Source: Micromonospora sp. RHAY321 (lineage in GTDB: Bacteria; Actinomycetota; Actinomycetes; Mycobacteriales; Micromonosporaceae). Taken from it: a stretch of DNA of 64,000 nt. The stretch spans positions 62,001 through 126,000 of the forward strand of contig NZ_JAMHIW010000005.1 in assembly GCF_023896955.1 (NCBI RefSeq), read 5' to 3'. Of the stretch, positions 42,942 through 51,676 are shown one piece after another (the stretch's first letter is position 1; each line of letters starts with the position of its first letter). The notes below the pieces were generated by a model that saw only the letters and a program-made list of their open reading frames with translations, did no database searches and had not been told where the DNA came from. Position numbers and translations under genes: made by a program.

Positions 42942-42983
42942 AGTGAGGACATAACTTCGAGGGACCTTTTGCCGGAGGTCGCG

Positions 42984-43724
42984 ATGACTGTCTTTCCCGC
43001 ACGACGAGCCGTACCGACCGCCCGGGCACTGCCGCCCGTCGCGGTGCCCCACCCCCGCGTCGAGGCGCCGGGGGCTCTCGCACCGGTCCGTCCCACACCG
43101 CTCGAATGGGCCCGCCGTCGTCGGGCCGAGCGGGGAGCCCGTCGACTGGAGGCGGCCGGAGCGCGGGCGCTGGGCCAACTCGACCACCTCGGGCCGGCCT
43201 GGCACGTCATCGAGTGGCCCCGCACCGACGTGACGGACGTCCTCCTCGATCGGGGCCAGGACGAGCGCGCCGGGTTCCTCGCCATCGGGCCGAGCGGCCT
43301 GTTCGCGGTGACCATCGCCGACCACGGGCGGGCCCGTGTGCTCGTCGCCGGGGACGTCGTGCAGATCAACGGCAAACGGCCGCCGTACGTGGCCGAGGCC
43401 CGCCGGGACGCGAAGCGGGCCAGCAAGGCCCTCTCCGACGCCGTGGGCCTGCCCGTCCCGGTGACGCCGGTGCTGACCTTCGTCGGCTCCGGCGTGATCA
43501 GCGTCTACGGCCTGCCGAAGGACTGTCTGATGGCCACCCACCGGGAGCTGGACCGGCTCCTCGTGGCGGGCGGCAGTCGGATCAGCCCCGCCACCGCCGA
43601 GAAGCTGTCGCGCGTCGCGCAGCACCCCGGCACCTGGCTGAACGGCACGTACCGTCCAACAGGCGACTACCGGTGGTACGACGAGGGCCGAACGGCCGCT
43701 GACAAGCCGGCCCACCGCCGGTAA
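42984..43724 (+). CDS. NERD-like protein with degraded catalytic motif
   Basis: A 246-aa protein. Residues about 70-190 align by eye with nuclease-related (NERD) proteins: LGPAWHVIEWP, FLAIGPSGLFAVTIADHGRARVLVAGDVVQINGKRPPY, then PVPVTPVLTFVG. Active NERD proteins have DH before the IGP stretch and a lysine (often TKNH) after it. Here the sequence reads ERAGFLAIGP and TIADHG, so the expected residues are missing. It may be a non-catalytic relative. ATG 42984 has GGAGG five bases upstream. It is divergent from arcA. Confidence 0.7.
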   Translation: MTVFPARRAVPTARALPPVAVPHPRVEAPGALAPVRPTPLEWARRRRAERGARRLEAAGARALGQLDHLGPAWHVIEWPRTDVTDVLLDRGQDERAGFLAIGPSGLFAVTIADHGRARVLVAGDVVQINGKRPPYVAEARRDAKRASKALSDAVGLPVPVTPVLTFVGSGVISVYGLPKDCLMATHRELDRLLVAGGSRISPATAEKLSRVAQHPGTWLNGTYRPTGDYRWYDEGRTAADKPAHRR

Positions 43725-43890
43725 CGTCACCGGCGACGCCACGCGGCCCCGGTCCCCGTCCCCCCACCCGGTCCCGCGCCGTCGGCGGCCGCCTGGCTCA
43801 TGGCAGCGCGGCCCGGCGGCCCGGTGCGCTCGGTGGTTCCGTCGGCGACCGGCTAGCGTGGACAGTTCGTCGGTGTACATAGGAGGCGCG
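43725..43890 (+). promoter_or_regulatory. Intergenic region with -10 candidate
   Basis: No gene. TAGCGT (43854-43859) is a plausible -10 for the downstream PAS-like gene, whose SD AGGAGG is at 43881. Confidence 0.35.
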
Positions 43891-44349
43891 GTGGCCCACG
43901 TCGAACTTTCGCTCTCGGAAGTGTTCGTGCCGGCGGCGCGGGCCTCGACAGAGGCGGAGTCCGACAACTTCGGCCACTGGTCCTCGACAGTCTGCCGGGC
44001 CGATGAGCCCTGCCTGCTGATCGATGCCGACACCCGGGTGGTGGCGATCTCCACCGCCGGCTGCGAGTTGCTGTGTCTGGGCGAGCCGGACGGCCTGATC
44101 GGGCGGCCGCTGCTCGACGGCGGGTTGCGCCTGCTCGACTTCACCGCCAACCGGGGTGAGCTGACCGAGGCCGAGATCGACAAGATCCCGCCCCTGCTGG
44201 CGCTCTCCTCCGGCCGGCTCGCCCGCGGGCTGCTCCGCGTGCAGGCGGCCTCGGCCGACAGCTCCGACGCGACCGTCGACGCGATCTCCACTCCGGTGCT
44301 CGCCGACGGAGCCGTGGCCGGCTCGCTCACCTTCTTCTCCGAGGTCTGA
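43891..44349 (+). CDS. PAS-like sensor domain protein
   Basis: A 152-aa protein consisting mainly of a PAS-like fold (about residues 38-140): CLLIDADTRVVAISTAGCELL, LIGRPLLDGGLRLLDF and SIPVLADG-type strands. There is no output domain, so it may act as a stand-alone sensory partner. GTG 43891 has AGGAGG four bases upstream, preferred over GTG 43858. Function unknown. Confidence 0.7.
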   Translation: MAHVELSLSEVFVPAARASTEAESDNFGHWSSTVCRADEPCLLIDADTRVVAISTAGCELLCLGEPDGLIGRPLLDGGLRLLDFTANRGELTEAEIDKIPPLLALSSGRLARGLLRVQAASADSSDATVDAISTPVLADGAVAGSLTFFSEV

Positions 44350-44424
44350 CCTGCGACGGAGTGTGTCGTTCGCCGCACGTGGCAATGCTGGGGCGGGCCG
44401 GCGATGAGGCCGTAAGGTGCCCTC

Positions 44425-44814
44425 ATGCTCGATATCGCTCTGCTGCCGGGGGAGTACGCCGTGTGCCGGTTGGCCGCCGACGCCGCCCTGCCGCACGCGC
44501 TGTCGAGCGGGCTGGGCCGCGCCGACGTGGTCACCGTGAGCTGGACGGCCGACGGGATCTCCGTGATCTGCCCGGCCGACCGCGCCCCGGCGCAGGCCGT
44601 GGTGGAGACCGCCTGGCGCTGCCTGCGGGTCGCCGGTCCGGCTGACCTCGCGGGCACCGGCACCCTGGCCGCGCTGGTCGACCCACTCGCCGAGGCCCGG
44701 GTCAGCGTGGTCACGTTCTCCACCTTCGACACCGACTATCTGCTGGTGCCGGCCGTCCGCCTGACCGAGGGCACCGCCGCGCTGGAGCGCGCCGGTCACC
44801 GCGTCCTCGGCTGA
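44425..44814 (+). CDS. ACT-domain protein
   Basis: A 129-aa protein with an ACT-like fold in the C-terminal half (ARVSVVTFSTFDTDYLLVPA is a typical ligand-sensing ACT strand), similar to small amino-acid-binding ACT proteins. ATG 44425 is preceded at 6 nt by TAAGGT, suggesting a leaderless message. The ligand is unknown; pheA with its own ACT domain lies 700 bp downstream. Confidence 0.75.
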   Translation: MLDIALLPGEYAVCRLAADAALPHALSSGLGRADVVTVSWTADGISVICPADRAPAQAVVETAWRCLRVAGPADLAGTGTLAALVDPLAEARVSVVTFSTFDTDYLLVPAVRLTEGTAALERAGHRVLG

Positions 44815-44898
44815 CCTTCACGCCACCGGCCGCTCCCCCTACGATGGGCTCGGCCACCCCGGCCGCGACGACGTTTCCGATGTCCCGAGGATCGGCCC

Positions 44899-45474
44899 GT
44901 GCCGTTCACCCCGCCCCGCCGTGCGTCCGCCCCACCCTGGGCGGCGACGCGCCTCTTGCCGCCGGTGCTCACGCTGCTCGCGACCGCGGCGCTGACCGGC
45001 TGCGGCGCCCCGCCCGAGCTGCGGGACCCGGCCGCCGTGCCGCCCGGCACCGGAGCCCCGACCGCACCGGGCCCGACCGGCACCCCGAGCGCCGCACCGA
45101 CCCTCGCGCCCACCGGACCACCGGTCGGCGCGCCGCCGGCCACCCCGGACGCCGGGCTGGTCGCGACCGCCTGCCCGAACGGGCCGACCGGGCAGCGGGT
45201 GGTGCAACTGCTGCGCGGCCGGGCCGCCGTGCTGCCCGACAACGTCCGGGTGCAGGTCCGCACCGGGCCGCTCTGCGCCGCCGACTGGCAGTACACGGTG
45301 CTGACGGTGACCGGGCACGAGGAGCTTCAGGTGGTAACCCGGGGCCGGCCCACCGCGCCGGAGCTGGTCACCGCCGGCACCGACGTCTGCACCATCGAGG
45401 TACGGGCCACCGGTCCGAGTGGGATCCGGACGCTCGCCTGCGACGCCGGTCCGGCCGTCGGGCCGGGTGCGTAG
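44899..45474 (+). CDS. Putative lipoprotein
   Basis: A 191-aa secreted lipoprotein. The signal peptide (residues 1-34, basic start then LLPPVLTLLATAALTG) ends in the lipobox LTGC with C35. A Pro/Ala/Thr/Gly-rich linker (36-85) precedes a small soluble domain with four cysteines (ACPNG, PLCAAD, DVCTIE, LACDAG) that could form two disulphides. GTG 44899. Function unknown; it lies directly upstream of pheA. Confidence 0.8.
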   Translation: MPFTPPRRASAPPWAATRLLPPVLTLLATAALTGCGAPPELRDPAAVPPGTGAPTAPGPTGTPSAAPTLAPTGPPVGAPPATPDAGLVATACPNGPTGQRVVQLLRGRAAVLPDNVRVQVRTGPLCAADWQYTVLTVTGHEELQVVTRGRPTAPELVTAGTDVCTIEVRATGPSGIRTLACDAGPAVGPGA

Positions 45475-45483
45475 GCTGGCGGC

Positions 45484-46440
45484 ATGCCGGGAACACCGCC
45501 GACGCGCTTCGTCTACCTCGGTCCGGAGGGCACGTTCGCCGAACAGGCCCTGCGCACCGTCCCCGCCGCCGAGCACGGCAGCCGTACGCCCGCCCGCAGC
45601 GTCGGGGAGGCGCTGGACAGCGTCCGCGCCGGCGACGCCGACGCCGCGCTGGTGCCGTTGGAAAACTCGATCGGCGGCGCGGTCGGCGTCACGCTGGACG
45701 AGATGGCCGAGGGCGAGCCTCTGGTGATCACCAGAGAGGTGGTCCTGCCGGTGGAGTTCGTGCTCGGCGCCCGACCGGGCACCCAGCTGAGCTCGATCCA
45801 CACGGTGGCGGCCCACCCCCAGGCGTCCACCCAGTGCCGGGGCTGGCTGCGCGACCACCTGCCCGACGCGGTGGTGGTCGACGTGCTCTCCAACGGCGCG
45901 GCAGCCGCCGGCGCCGGGTCCGGCGAGTACGACGCCGCGATCTGCGCGCCGATCGGGGCGACCCGGCACCGCCTTGCGGTGCTCGCCGACAAGATCGCCG
46001 ACCACCCCGACGCGGTGACCCGGTTCGCGCTGGTCTCCCGCCCCGGGCCGCCCCCGCCGCCGACCGGGGACGACCTCACCTCGCTCGCGGTCTACATCGC
46101 GCACGACCGGGTCGGCGCGCTGCTCTCGGTGCTGATGGAGCTGGCCGTCCGCGGGGTCAACCTCACCCGGATCGAGTCCCGCCCGACCGGCGAGGCGCTG
46201 GGCCAGTACGTCTTCTTCCTCGACTGCACCGGGCACGTGGCCGACGTCCGGCTGGGCGAGGCGTTGCAGGGGCTGCGCCGGGTCTGTGCCGACGTGCGTT
46301 TCCTCGGCTCGTACCCCCGGCACCGCTGGGCCGGGGCGGCGGGTGAACGGCCGGTGCCCGCGCCGGCCGGCCTCTCCGACGTCGACTACGCCGACGCGGC
46401 GGCCTGGCTGGCTCGACTGCGCACCGGCGAGCTGAGCTGA
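45484..46440 (+). CDS. pheA: Prephenate dehydratase
   Basis: A 318-aa dehydratase converting prephenate to phenylpyruvate in phenylalanine synthesis. The catalytic domain (about 5-185) shows YLGPEGTFAEQA and PLENSIGGAVG, and the ACT regulatory domain (about 205-280) shows the ESRPTGEALGQYVFFLD allosteric block. ATG 45484 follows TAGGCT by 6 nt, so the gene may be leaderless. There is no chorismate mutase domain, so it is monofunctional. Confidence 0.95.
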   Translation: MPGTPPTRFVYLGPEGTFAEQALRTVPAAEHGSRTPARSVGEALDSVRAGDADAALVPLENSIGGAVGVTLDEMAEGEPLVITREVVLPVEFVLGARPGTQLSSIHTVAAHPQASTQCRGWLRDHLPDAVVVDVLSNGAAAAGAGSGEYDAAICAPIGATRHRLAVLADKIADHPDAVTRFALVSRPGPPPPPTGDDLTSLAVYIAHDRVGALLSVLMELAVRGVNLTRIESRPTGEALGQYVFFLDCTGHVADVRLGEALQGLRRVCADVRFLGSYPRHRWAGAAGERPVPAPAGLSDVDYADAAAWLARLRTGELS

Positions 46441-46446
46441 TCGGAC

Positions 46447-46479
46447 GTGCCGGCGCCCCGCGATCGGGAGCGCCGGCAC
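46447..46479. terminator. Hairpin after pheA
   Basis: 10-bp perfect stem GTGCCGGCGC / GCGCCGGCAC, with an inner CCC/GGG pair in the loop. It lies between convergent pheA and AIM24 genes and probably serves both. Confidence 0.75.
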
Positions 46480-46486
46480 GGGGTGG

Positions 46487-47209
46487 TCAGCTCAGCAGGC
46501 CGCCCAGCAGGCCACCCTCCTGCTGCTGCGCGCCGCTGCCCATGATCGGTGGCTCCTCGGACGGCTGCACCACCACGAAGCCCTGACCGGCGAAGCTCAT
46601 GGTGAACGACTCGCCGGTGCGCCGGCCGAGCAGTGTGCCGAGGCCGAGCTGCTCGGCCCGGTGGTAGCCGGTCTGGAGGTTGGCCGACCAGCAGACCGCG
46701 GCCTGCGGGTCGACGTACGTCGGGGCGTCCACGTTGAGCACCACCGGGGTGCCCCTGGTGGTGATGGCGATCCGGCCGTGGCCGCTGAAGACGCAGTTGA
46801 ACAGGCCGGACGACGAGGCCATTCCGGCGCCGCCGACCATCCTGATGTCGTACTGGAGAGTCGAGTCGAAGGCGAGCACGCTGGATCCGTTGATGGAGAG
46901 CGCGTCGCCCGGTTCCAGGTCGATGATGTGCACGTCCTTGGCCAGCTCGGCGAGGAAGACGTCACCCCGCCCGGAAACCTTCATCAGCGGGACACCCTCG
47001 CCGGTGAGCTTCTGCTTGAGGAACTTGCCGAGCCCGCCCGAACCCAGCGCCTGGAACTGCACCTGCCCCTGGTAGGCGACCATCGAGCCGACGCGGGCCA
47101 TCGCCTCGCCGTTGAGCTCGATCTTCAACATCTTCGAGTTCTGCAGCCGCATTCCGGGCTGCGCGGACTCCTTCTCGAGATTCTCCGAGGAGAACAGCTC
47201 GCTGCGCAT
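46487..47209 (-). CDS. AIM24 family protein
   Basis: A 240-aa AIM24/TIGR00266-type protein. Residues 20-230 form a beta-rich repeat fold: QNSKMLKIELNGEAMARVGSM, LKQKLTGEGVPLMKVSGRGDVFLA, VLAFDSTLQYDI and GEGLFNCVFSGHGRIAI-like strands (here SGLFNCVFSGHGRIAI). Bacterial members are uncharacterised and sometimes tied to membrane or stress functions. ATG 47209 has AGGAGG eight bases upstream; the upstream in-frame start is rejected. The last residues are Gly/Leu-rich (EGGLLGGLLS). Confidence 0.9.
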   Translation of the reverse strand: MRSELFSSENLEKESAQPGMRLQNSKMLKIELNGEAMARVGSMVAYQGQVQFQALGSGGLGKFLKQKLTGEGVPLMKVSGRGDVFLAELAKDVHIIDLEPGDALSINGSSVLAFDSTLQYDIRMVGGAGMASSSGLFNCVFSGHGRIAITTRGTPVVLNVDAPTYVDPQAAVCWSANLQTGYHRAEQLGLGTLLGRRTGESFTMSFAGQGFVVVQPSEEPPIMGSGAQQQEGGLLGGLLS

Positions 47210-47315
47210 GAAACGTGCCTCCTGAAAGGGTCGCGGTCGCTGCACCGACGGTAGGCGACCAGGGCAAGGAGGAGACATCAGCCGAGCGGCGAGTCGGAAC
47301 GACCGGGCCGGGAGC

Positions 47316-47669
47316 TCAGCCCCAGCCCAGCGCGTGCAGCCGCGCGTCGTCGATGCCGAAGTGGTGGGCGATCTCGTGCACGACGGTCACCGCCACCTCG
47401 TCGACGACGTCGTCGTCGTTGTCGCAGATGCGCAGGATGGGGTGACGATAGATGAAGATCCGGTCCGGCAGGACGCCCGCGTAGTCCCAGCCCCGGTCGG
47501 TGAGCGCATGCCCCTCGTAGAGGCCGAGCAGCTCGGGCTCGCCCGGCGGCGGGTCGTCCTCGACGAGGATGACCACGTTGTTCATCAGCCCGAGCAGCTC
47601 TCCGGGCACCTCGTCGAGGGCGTCGGCGACCAACTCTTCGAAGCGCTCGCGGCTCATCTGCACCGGCAT
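47316..47669 (-). CDS. Zincin-like metallopeptidase family protein
   Basis: A 117-aa small protein with HEIAHHFGI (HExxH at about 98-102) in its C-terminal half. This matches a widespread bacterial family of predicted minimal metallopeptidases (the DUF1025-type zincins). Whether it cleaves proteins is not established. ATG 47669 follows CAGAAT by 7 nt on the minus strand; ATG 47657 is an in-frame alternative. Confidence 0.88.
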   Translation of the reverse strand: MPVQMSRERFEELVADALDEVPGELLGLMNNVVILVEDDPPPGEPELLGLYEGHALTDRGWDYAGVLPDRIFIYRHPILRICDNDDDVVDEVAVTVVHEIAHHFGIDDARLHALGWG

Positions 47670-47814
47670 CTCACCTATTCTGCCCGACGCCGAACAGGCC
47701 GACCCGGTCAGAATGCGCGGCCCCGAAAGGGTTCCGCGCGTTCACGGAGAGAGCGGCCGCCCGAAACGGGGCGGCGACTCCTTCCGTGAACGAGCGGCGT
47801 ACGGGTCGACCGAC

Positions 47815-48246
47815 TCAGGAGGTCAGGCTGGCGGTGAGGGTGATCTCGGCGCCCGGCGAGAGCAGGCGGGAGATCGGGCAGTTGGCCTTGGCGGCCTCGG
47901 CGAGCTTCTGGAACTCCGCGTCGTCGATGCCCGGGACCTGGCCGACGGTCTCCAGGTCGATCCGGGTGACGGTCATCCCGGCGTCGGTCTTGTCCAGGTG
48001 GACCTTGGCGGTGGTCTCGACGGAGGTGGGCGTCGAGCCGGCGTCCGCGAGAGCCTTCGAGAACGCCATCGAGAAGCAGCCGGCGTGCGCGGCCGCGATC
48101 AACTCCTCGGGGTTGGTGCCCTCGCCCTCCTCGAAGCGCGACTTGAAGGAGTAGTTGCCCGACAGGCCGCCCTTGCCGGTGCGGACGGTGCCGGAGCCCT
48201 CGGTGAGATTGCCCTGCCATTGTGCGGAAGCGGTACGGATTGGCAT
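47815..48246 (-). CDS. OsmC/Ohr family protein
   Basis: A 143-aa OsmC-family peroxiredoxin. The two peroxidatic cysteines are in HAGCFSMAFS (about C57) and ANCPISRLL (about C122). It reduces organic hydroperoxides. The pattern GSGTVRTGKGGLSGNYSFKS and NPEELIAAAHAGC is closer to OsmC than to Ohr. ATG 48246 follows TAGCGT by 7 nt on the minus strand. It is divergent from the 48378 gene. Confidence 0.93.
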   Translation of the reverse strand: MPIRTASAQWQGNLTEGSGTVRTGKGGLSGNYSFKSRFEEGEGTNPEELIAAAHAGCFSMAFSKALADAGSTPTSVETTAKVHLDKTDAGMTVTRIDLETVGQVPGIDDAEFQKLAEAAKANCPISRLLSPGAEITLTASLTS

Positions 48247-48377
48247 GACCCGAACGCTAGCGGAAAGGCGACCGCCGAGCGACCGACCGGCGCCGACGCG
48301 TGCCCTGCGATTCCGGTCACCACGCCCGGGCTGTGCCATGATTCGACGCAGGCCCGTGACCGGCGGAAGGATGGCCG

Positions 48378-49109
48378 ATGTCCGAGGAGCTGCCGATCCC
48401 CCGGCAGGGTGACCGGTCCGACGGCCCCGCCGTGATCGAGTGGGGTGCCGTCGAGCCGTCCCCGCGACGTCGGTTCGGCCGGTCCCTGGCCGGCCTGACC
48501 CGTGACCCGCGACTGCCCCTGCTGCTGGCTGCGCTCGGCGCGGTGGCCGGGGTCGCCTCACTGGTCGGCGAGTGGCTGGTCATGACCGTGCCGGACGCCG
48601 GACCCGACGGGAACAGCGCGATCGAGGTGCCCGCCGGGTTGTCCGAGGTCGGCGGCTTCGGGGTCGGCTACCTGGTCGGGCTGCTCGGCCTGGTCTGTGT
48701 CCTGGCGCTGGCGCTGCGGGGCACGGCGGCCGTCCGGCCGAACGCCCGGTTGGTCGGGCTCACCCTGGTCGGAGCCCTGCTGGCGCTGCTGGTGGCCGCC
48801 GTGGCGACTCTCGACGACCCGGCGCAGCGCAGCTTCCTCTTCTCGGCGCAGGACGGCTTCCGGGCCGAGTACGGACGGGGCCTGGTGATGGCGTTCGTCG
48901 CCTGTGTGCTGCTCGGTGTTGCCCTGTGGCTCGCACCGACCGCTTCGGGCGGGCCGGCGGAGGATGACGGGGCGGATGACGACACGGTGGGACGAGGCTG
49001 GCGTCGCCGCCGCGACCGCGACCCGATCGACGAGGACGGCAGGGCCGCCCCGGCCGACCTGACCGTCACCCCGGCCGTCCCGTTCGCCCGCCCCGAATCC
49101 CCGAGCTGA
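48378..49109 (+). CDS. Four-helix membrane protein of unknown function
   Basis: A 243-aa protein with a cytoplasmic N-terminus (1-45), about four membrane helices (48-66, 95-115, 125-145, 167-187) and a charged disordered C-terminus rich in Asp and Arg. ATG 48378 has GGAAGG about 7 bases upstream. I do not recognise the family. Shape and position suggest an accessory membrane protein. Confidence 0.65.
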   Translation: MSEELPIPRQGDRSDGPAVIEWGAVEPSPRRRFGRSLAGLTRDPRLPLLLAALGAVAGVASLVGEWLVMTVPDAGPDGNSAIEVPAGLSEVGGFGVGYLVGLLGLVCVLALALRGTAAVRPNARLVGLTLVGALLALLVAAVATLDDPAQRSFLFSAQDGFRAEYGRGLVMAFVACVLLGVALWLAPTASGGPAEDDGADDDTVGRGWRRRRDRDPIDEDGRAAPADLTVTPAVPFARPESPS

Positions 49110-49334
49110 GCAGCGCGGATTCGACCTCGCAGGACGTCATTCGGGGGGTCTCACCCGCACTGCGTCCTTCCGCTGTCGCGGCCACCGGCAGCGCCCCCGG
49201 CGTTGGCGTCCGATTCGCCTGGAAGCCATGGTTGCGACCCTTATCGCGAGGTACGGTTGCTGCCCGCCGTCACGCCGGGTCTCGGCACCAGTACCGCACG
49301 GCAGGCTGCGACGGCGGCGGGCGAAGGAGGAACG
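49110..49334 (+). other. Intergenic region before HAD phosphatases
   Basis: No gene or strong promoter is visible in these 225 bp. Several short C/G-rich inverted repeats occur, none convincing. Confidence 0.3.
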
Positions 49335-50156
49335 ATGACCCGCCCGGGACTGCCCAAGCTGATCGCGACCGACCTCGACGGGACACTCGTCCGCAGCGAC
49401 GACACCGTCTCCGCGTACACCCACGGGGTGCTGGACCGGGTGCGGGCCGCCGGAATTCCGGTGGTCGCCGCGACCGGGCGCGGCCCTCGGCTGACCGAGC
49501 TGACCCGCAACGACATCCGGGCCGCCGACTTCCTCGTGATGGCCGGTGGCGGGCGGGTGGTCGACCAGAGCGACCCGACCGGCCCGGTGGTGCTCCGCGA
49601 CGAGCGGCTGTCCGCCGAGGTGCTGGCCCGGCTGCTCGCCGACCTGGAGGCCGAGGTCGGCCCGCTGACCGTGATGGTCGAGGCGTCCGACGAGCACGAC
49701 GCCCCGCTCTGGGGCGACTACCACGCGAGCTGGCCGTACCAGGACAGGTTCGAGGCGCGCAGCCGTGCGGAGTGCCTCTCCTGCGACGTGATCAAGGCGT
49801 TCGCCCGGACGGCGGACCACCACGTGGACGAACTGCTGGCGGTGGCCCGCCGGATCGTCCCGCCGCAGGTCGCCACGCTCACCCAGGCCGGGCTCGGCTT
49901 CATCGAGATCTGCCCGCCCGGCGTCGACAAGGCCACCGGCCTGACCGTGGTGGCGCAGTCCCTCGGCGTCGACCCGGCCGATGTGCTGGTCTTCGGTGAC
50001 ATGCCCAACGACCTTCCGATGTTCGAGTGGGCCGGCTGGTCGAGGGTGGCGGTGGCCAACGCGCACCCCACCGTGCGCGCCGCAGCCGACGAGGTGACCC
50101 TTCGCAACGACGACGACGGGGTGGCGGTGTACCTGGACCGGCTACTGTCCCGGTGA
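49335..50156 (+). CDS. HAD-superfamily phosphatase, Cof-type (IIB) 1
   Basis: A 273-aa HAD hydrolase. Motif I is ATDLDGTLV (nucleophile D in the first DxD), motif II ATGRG, and the C-terminal GDMPNDLPMF carries the metal aspartates. The IIB cap domain lies between them. Substrates are usually sugar phosphates or flavin-type phosphates. ATG 49335 has AAGGAGG four bases upstream. It overlaps the next HAD gene by one base (TGATG), so the two paralogues are co-translated. Confidence 0.94.
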   Translation: MTRPGLPKLIATDLDGTLVRSDDTVSAYTHGVLDRVRAAGIPVVAATGRGPRLTELTRNDIRAADFLVMAGGGRVVDQSDPTGPVVLRDERLSAEVLARLLADLEAEVGPLTVMVEASDEHDAPLWGDYHASWPYQDRFEARSRAECLSCDVIKAFARTADHHVDELLAVARRIVPPQVATLTQAGLGFIEICPPGVDKATGLTVVAQSLGVDPADVLVFGDMPNDLPMFEWAGWSRVAVANAHPTVRAAADEVTLRNDDDGVAVYLDRLLSR

Positions 50157-50968
50157 TGGGAGAGACGCCCCGGCTCATCGCCACCGACATCGACGGCACG
50201 CTGATCCGCGACGACCACACGGTCAGCGCGCACACCGCCGACGTGCTCGCGCGGATCTCCGCGCGGGGCACGCCGGTCGTGCTGGTCACCGGCCGTCCCG
50301 TCCGCTGGCTCAAGATGGTGTACGACCAGCTGGCCGAGCCGCTGCCGGCGGTCTGCGCCAACGGCGCCGTGGTCTACGACCCGGTCGAGGACGAGGTGCT
50401 GCGGGCCGACCCGCTCGCGCCGCAGCACCTGGCCGAGGTGGCCCGGCGGCTCCGCGCCGAGGTGCCCGGAATCAGCTTCGCGGTGGAGATCCTGGACAGC
50501 CGGCAGATGCGGCACGAGACGGACTACCCACTGCGCTGGGACGCCGACCCCGAGGGGATCCGGCCGATCGAGACACCGGAGGAGCTGCTCTCGGTCCCCG
50601 CGGTGAAGCTGCTCGCCCGTGCTGGCGAGCAGGACCCGGACGCGTTCGCGGCGCTGGTGGCCGCGGTGGTGGCCGGTGTGGCGGAGGCGACCCACTCCTC
50701 GTCCTCCGGGCTGGTGGAGATCTCCGCGGCCGGGGTGACCAAGGCGGCCGGGCTCGACTGGTACTGCGACCGGCTCGGCGTGGCCGCAGCCGACGTGTTG
50801 GCGTTCGGCGACATGCCCAACGACGTGCCGATGCTGAGCTGGGCCGGACGCGGTGTGGCGGTGGCGAACGCGCACCGCGCCGTCCTCGCGGTCGCCGACG
50901 AGGTGACCGGGGCGAACTCCGAGGACGGCGTGGCGGCGTACCTGGAGAAGGTCTTCGGTTTGGACTGA
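50156..50968 (+). CDS. HAD-superfamily phosphatase, Cof-type (IIB) 2
   Basis: A 270-aa paralogue of the upstream protein. Motif I is ATDIDGTLI, motif II VTGRP, and GDMPNDVPML the metal motif. The cap differs enough that the substrates may differ. ATG 50156 overlaps the upstream stop (TGATG), and TACTGT ends 7 nt upstream, so an internal promoter is also possible. Confidence 0.94.
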   Translation: MGETPRLIATDIDGTLIRDDHTVSAHTADVLARISARGTPVVLVTGRPVRWLKMVYDQLAEPLPAVCANGAVVYDPVEDEVLRADPLAPQHLAEVARRLRAEVPGISFAVEILDSRQMRHETDYPLRWDADPEGIRPIETPEELLSVPAVKLLARAGEQDPDAFAALVAAVVAGVAEATHSSSSGLVEISAAGVTKAAGLDWYCDRLGVAAADVLAFGDMPNDVPMLSWAGRGVAVANAHRAVLAVADEVTGANSEDGVAAYLEKVFGLD

Positions 50969-50992
50969 CCGGGCCGGTGCCCGGCGGGTCAG
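50965..50992. terminator. Imperfect hairpin between HAD gene and bpa
   Basis: CTGACC / GGTCAG closing pair with inner GGGC / GCCC and a bulge. It overlaps both convergent stops. Confidence 0.35.
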
Positions 50993-51591
50993 AGGTACTG
51001 GCCGGTGTTGTGTCCCTCACCGCCGGTCGGCTGGCCGATGCCGGGCATGCCGGGCACCACCCCGCCGGGCCCGCTGGGCAGCGCCTGCCGGCCGGAGCGC
51101 ATCTGCTCCAGCTGCACCCGGGCGGCCATCTGCTGGGCGACCAGGGCCGCCTGGATGCCGTGGAACAGGCCCTCCAGCCAGCCGACGAGCTGCGCGTGCG
51201 CGATCCGCAGCTCGCTCTCGCTCGGGGCCTTGTCCTCGGTGAAGGGCAGCGAGATGCGCTCCAGCTCGTCGCGCAGCTCGGGGGCGAGACCCTCCTTGAG
51301 CTCGACGATCGAGCGCTCGTGGATCTCGCGCATGCGGTGCCGGCTGGCGTCGTCGAGCGGGGCCGCCTTGACCTCCTCCAGCAGCTGCTTGATCATGCTG
51401 CCGATCCGCATCACCTTGGCCGGCTGTTCGACCAGGCGGGTCGGATCCTCGCCCTGACCCTCGTCGGTCTGCACCGTGGCGACCGGCTGGCCGTCGGGGC
51501 CGACCACCACCACGGTGCCGGAGTGACCGGTGCCCTCGGGGCCCGGCTCGTCGTTCTGTCCAGAGGAGCGCGCTTCGGTCATGGGGTCCAT
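50989..51591 (-). CDS. bpa: Bacterial proteasome activator Bpa (PafE)
   Basis: A 200-aa ATP-independent ring activator of the 20S proteasome. The conserved block LVEQPAKVMRIGSMIKQLLEEV, RIAHAQLVGWLEGLFHGIQAA and QMAARVQLEQMR matches Mycobacterium PafE, and the C-terminus is GQYL, the motif that docks into the proteasome alpha ring. ATG 51591 is the first Met; ATG 51582 is an alternative. Proteasome genes themselves are not in this window. It converges on a HAD gene. Confidence 0.95.
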   Translation of the reverse strand: MDPMTEARSSGQNDEPGPEGTGHSGTVVVVGPDGQPVATVQTDEGQGEDPTRLVEQPAKVMRIGSMIKQLLEEVKAAPLDDASRHRMREIHERSIVELKEGLAPELRDELERISLPFTEDKAPSESELRIAHAQLVGWLEGLFHGIQAALVAQQMAARVQLEQMRSGRQALPSGPGGVVPGMPGIGQPTGGEGHNTGQYL

Positions 51592-51676
51592 CTTTACCCA
51601 GTGGGGCCGACCCATGCCTGCCGGGACCGACTCCCAGGGCCGAACCACCCGGGCGAGGCGCGCTACCGTTCGCGCC

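Noticed and set aside
41523..44732. A 1069-codon open frame on the minus strand across arcA and its neighbours
   Set aside because: It overlaps arcA in another frame and the NERD-like and PAS-like genes on the other strand; its residues are low-complexity and lack any domain.
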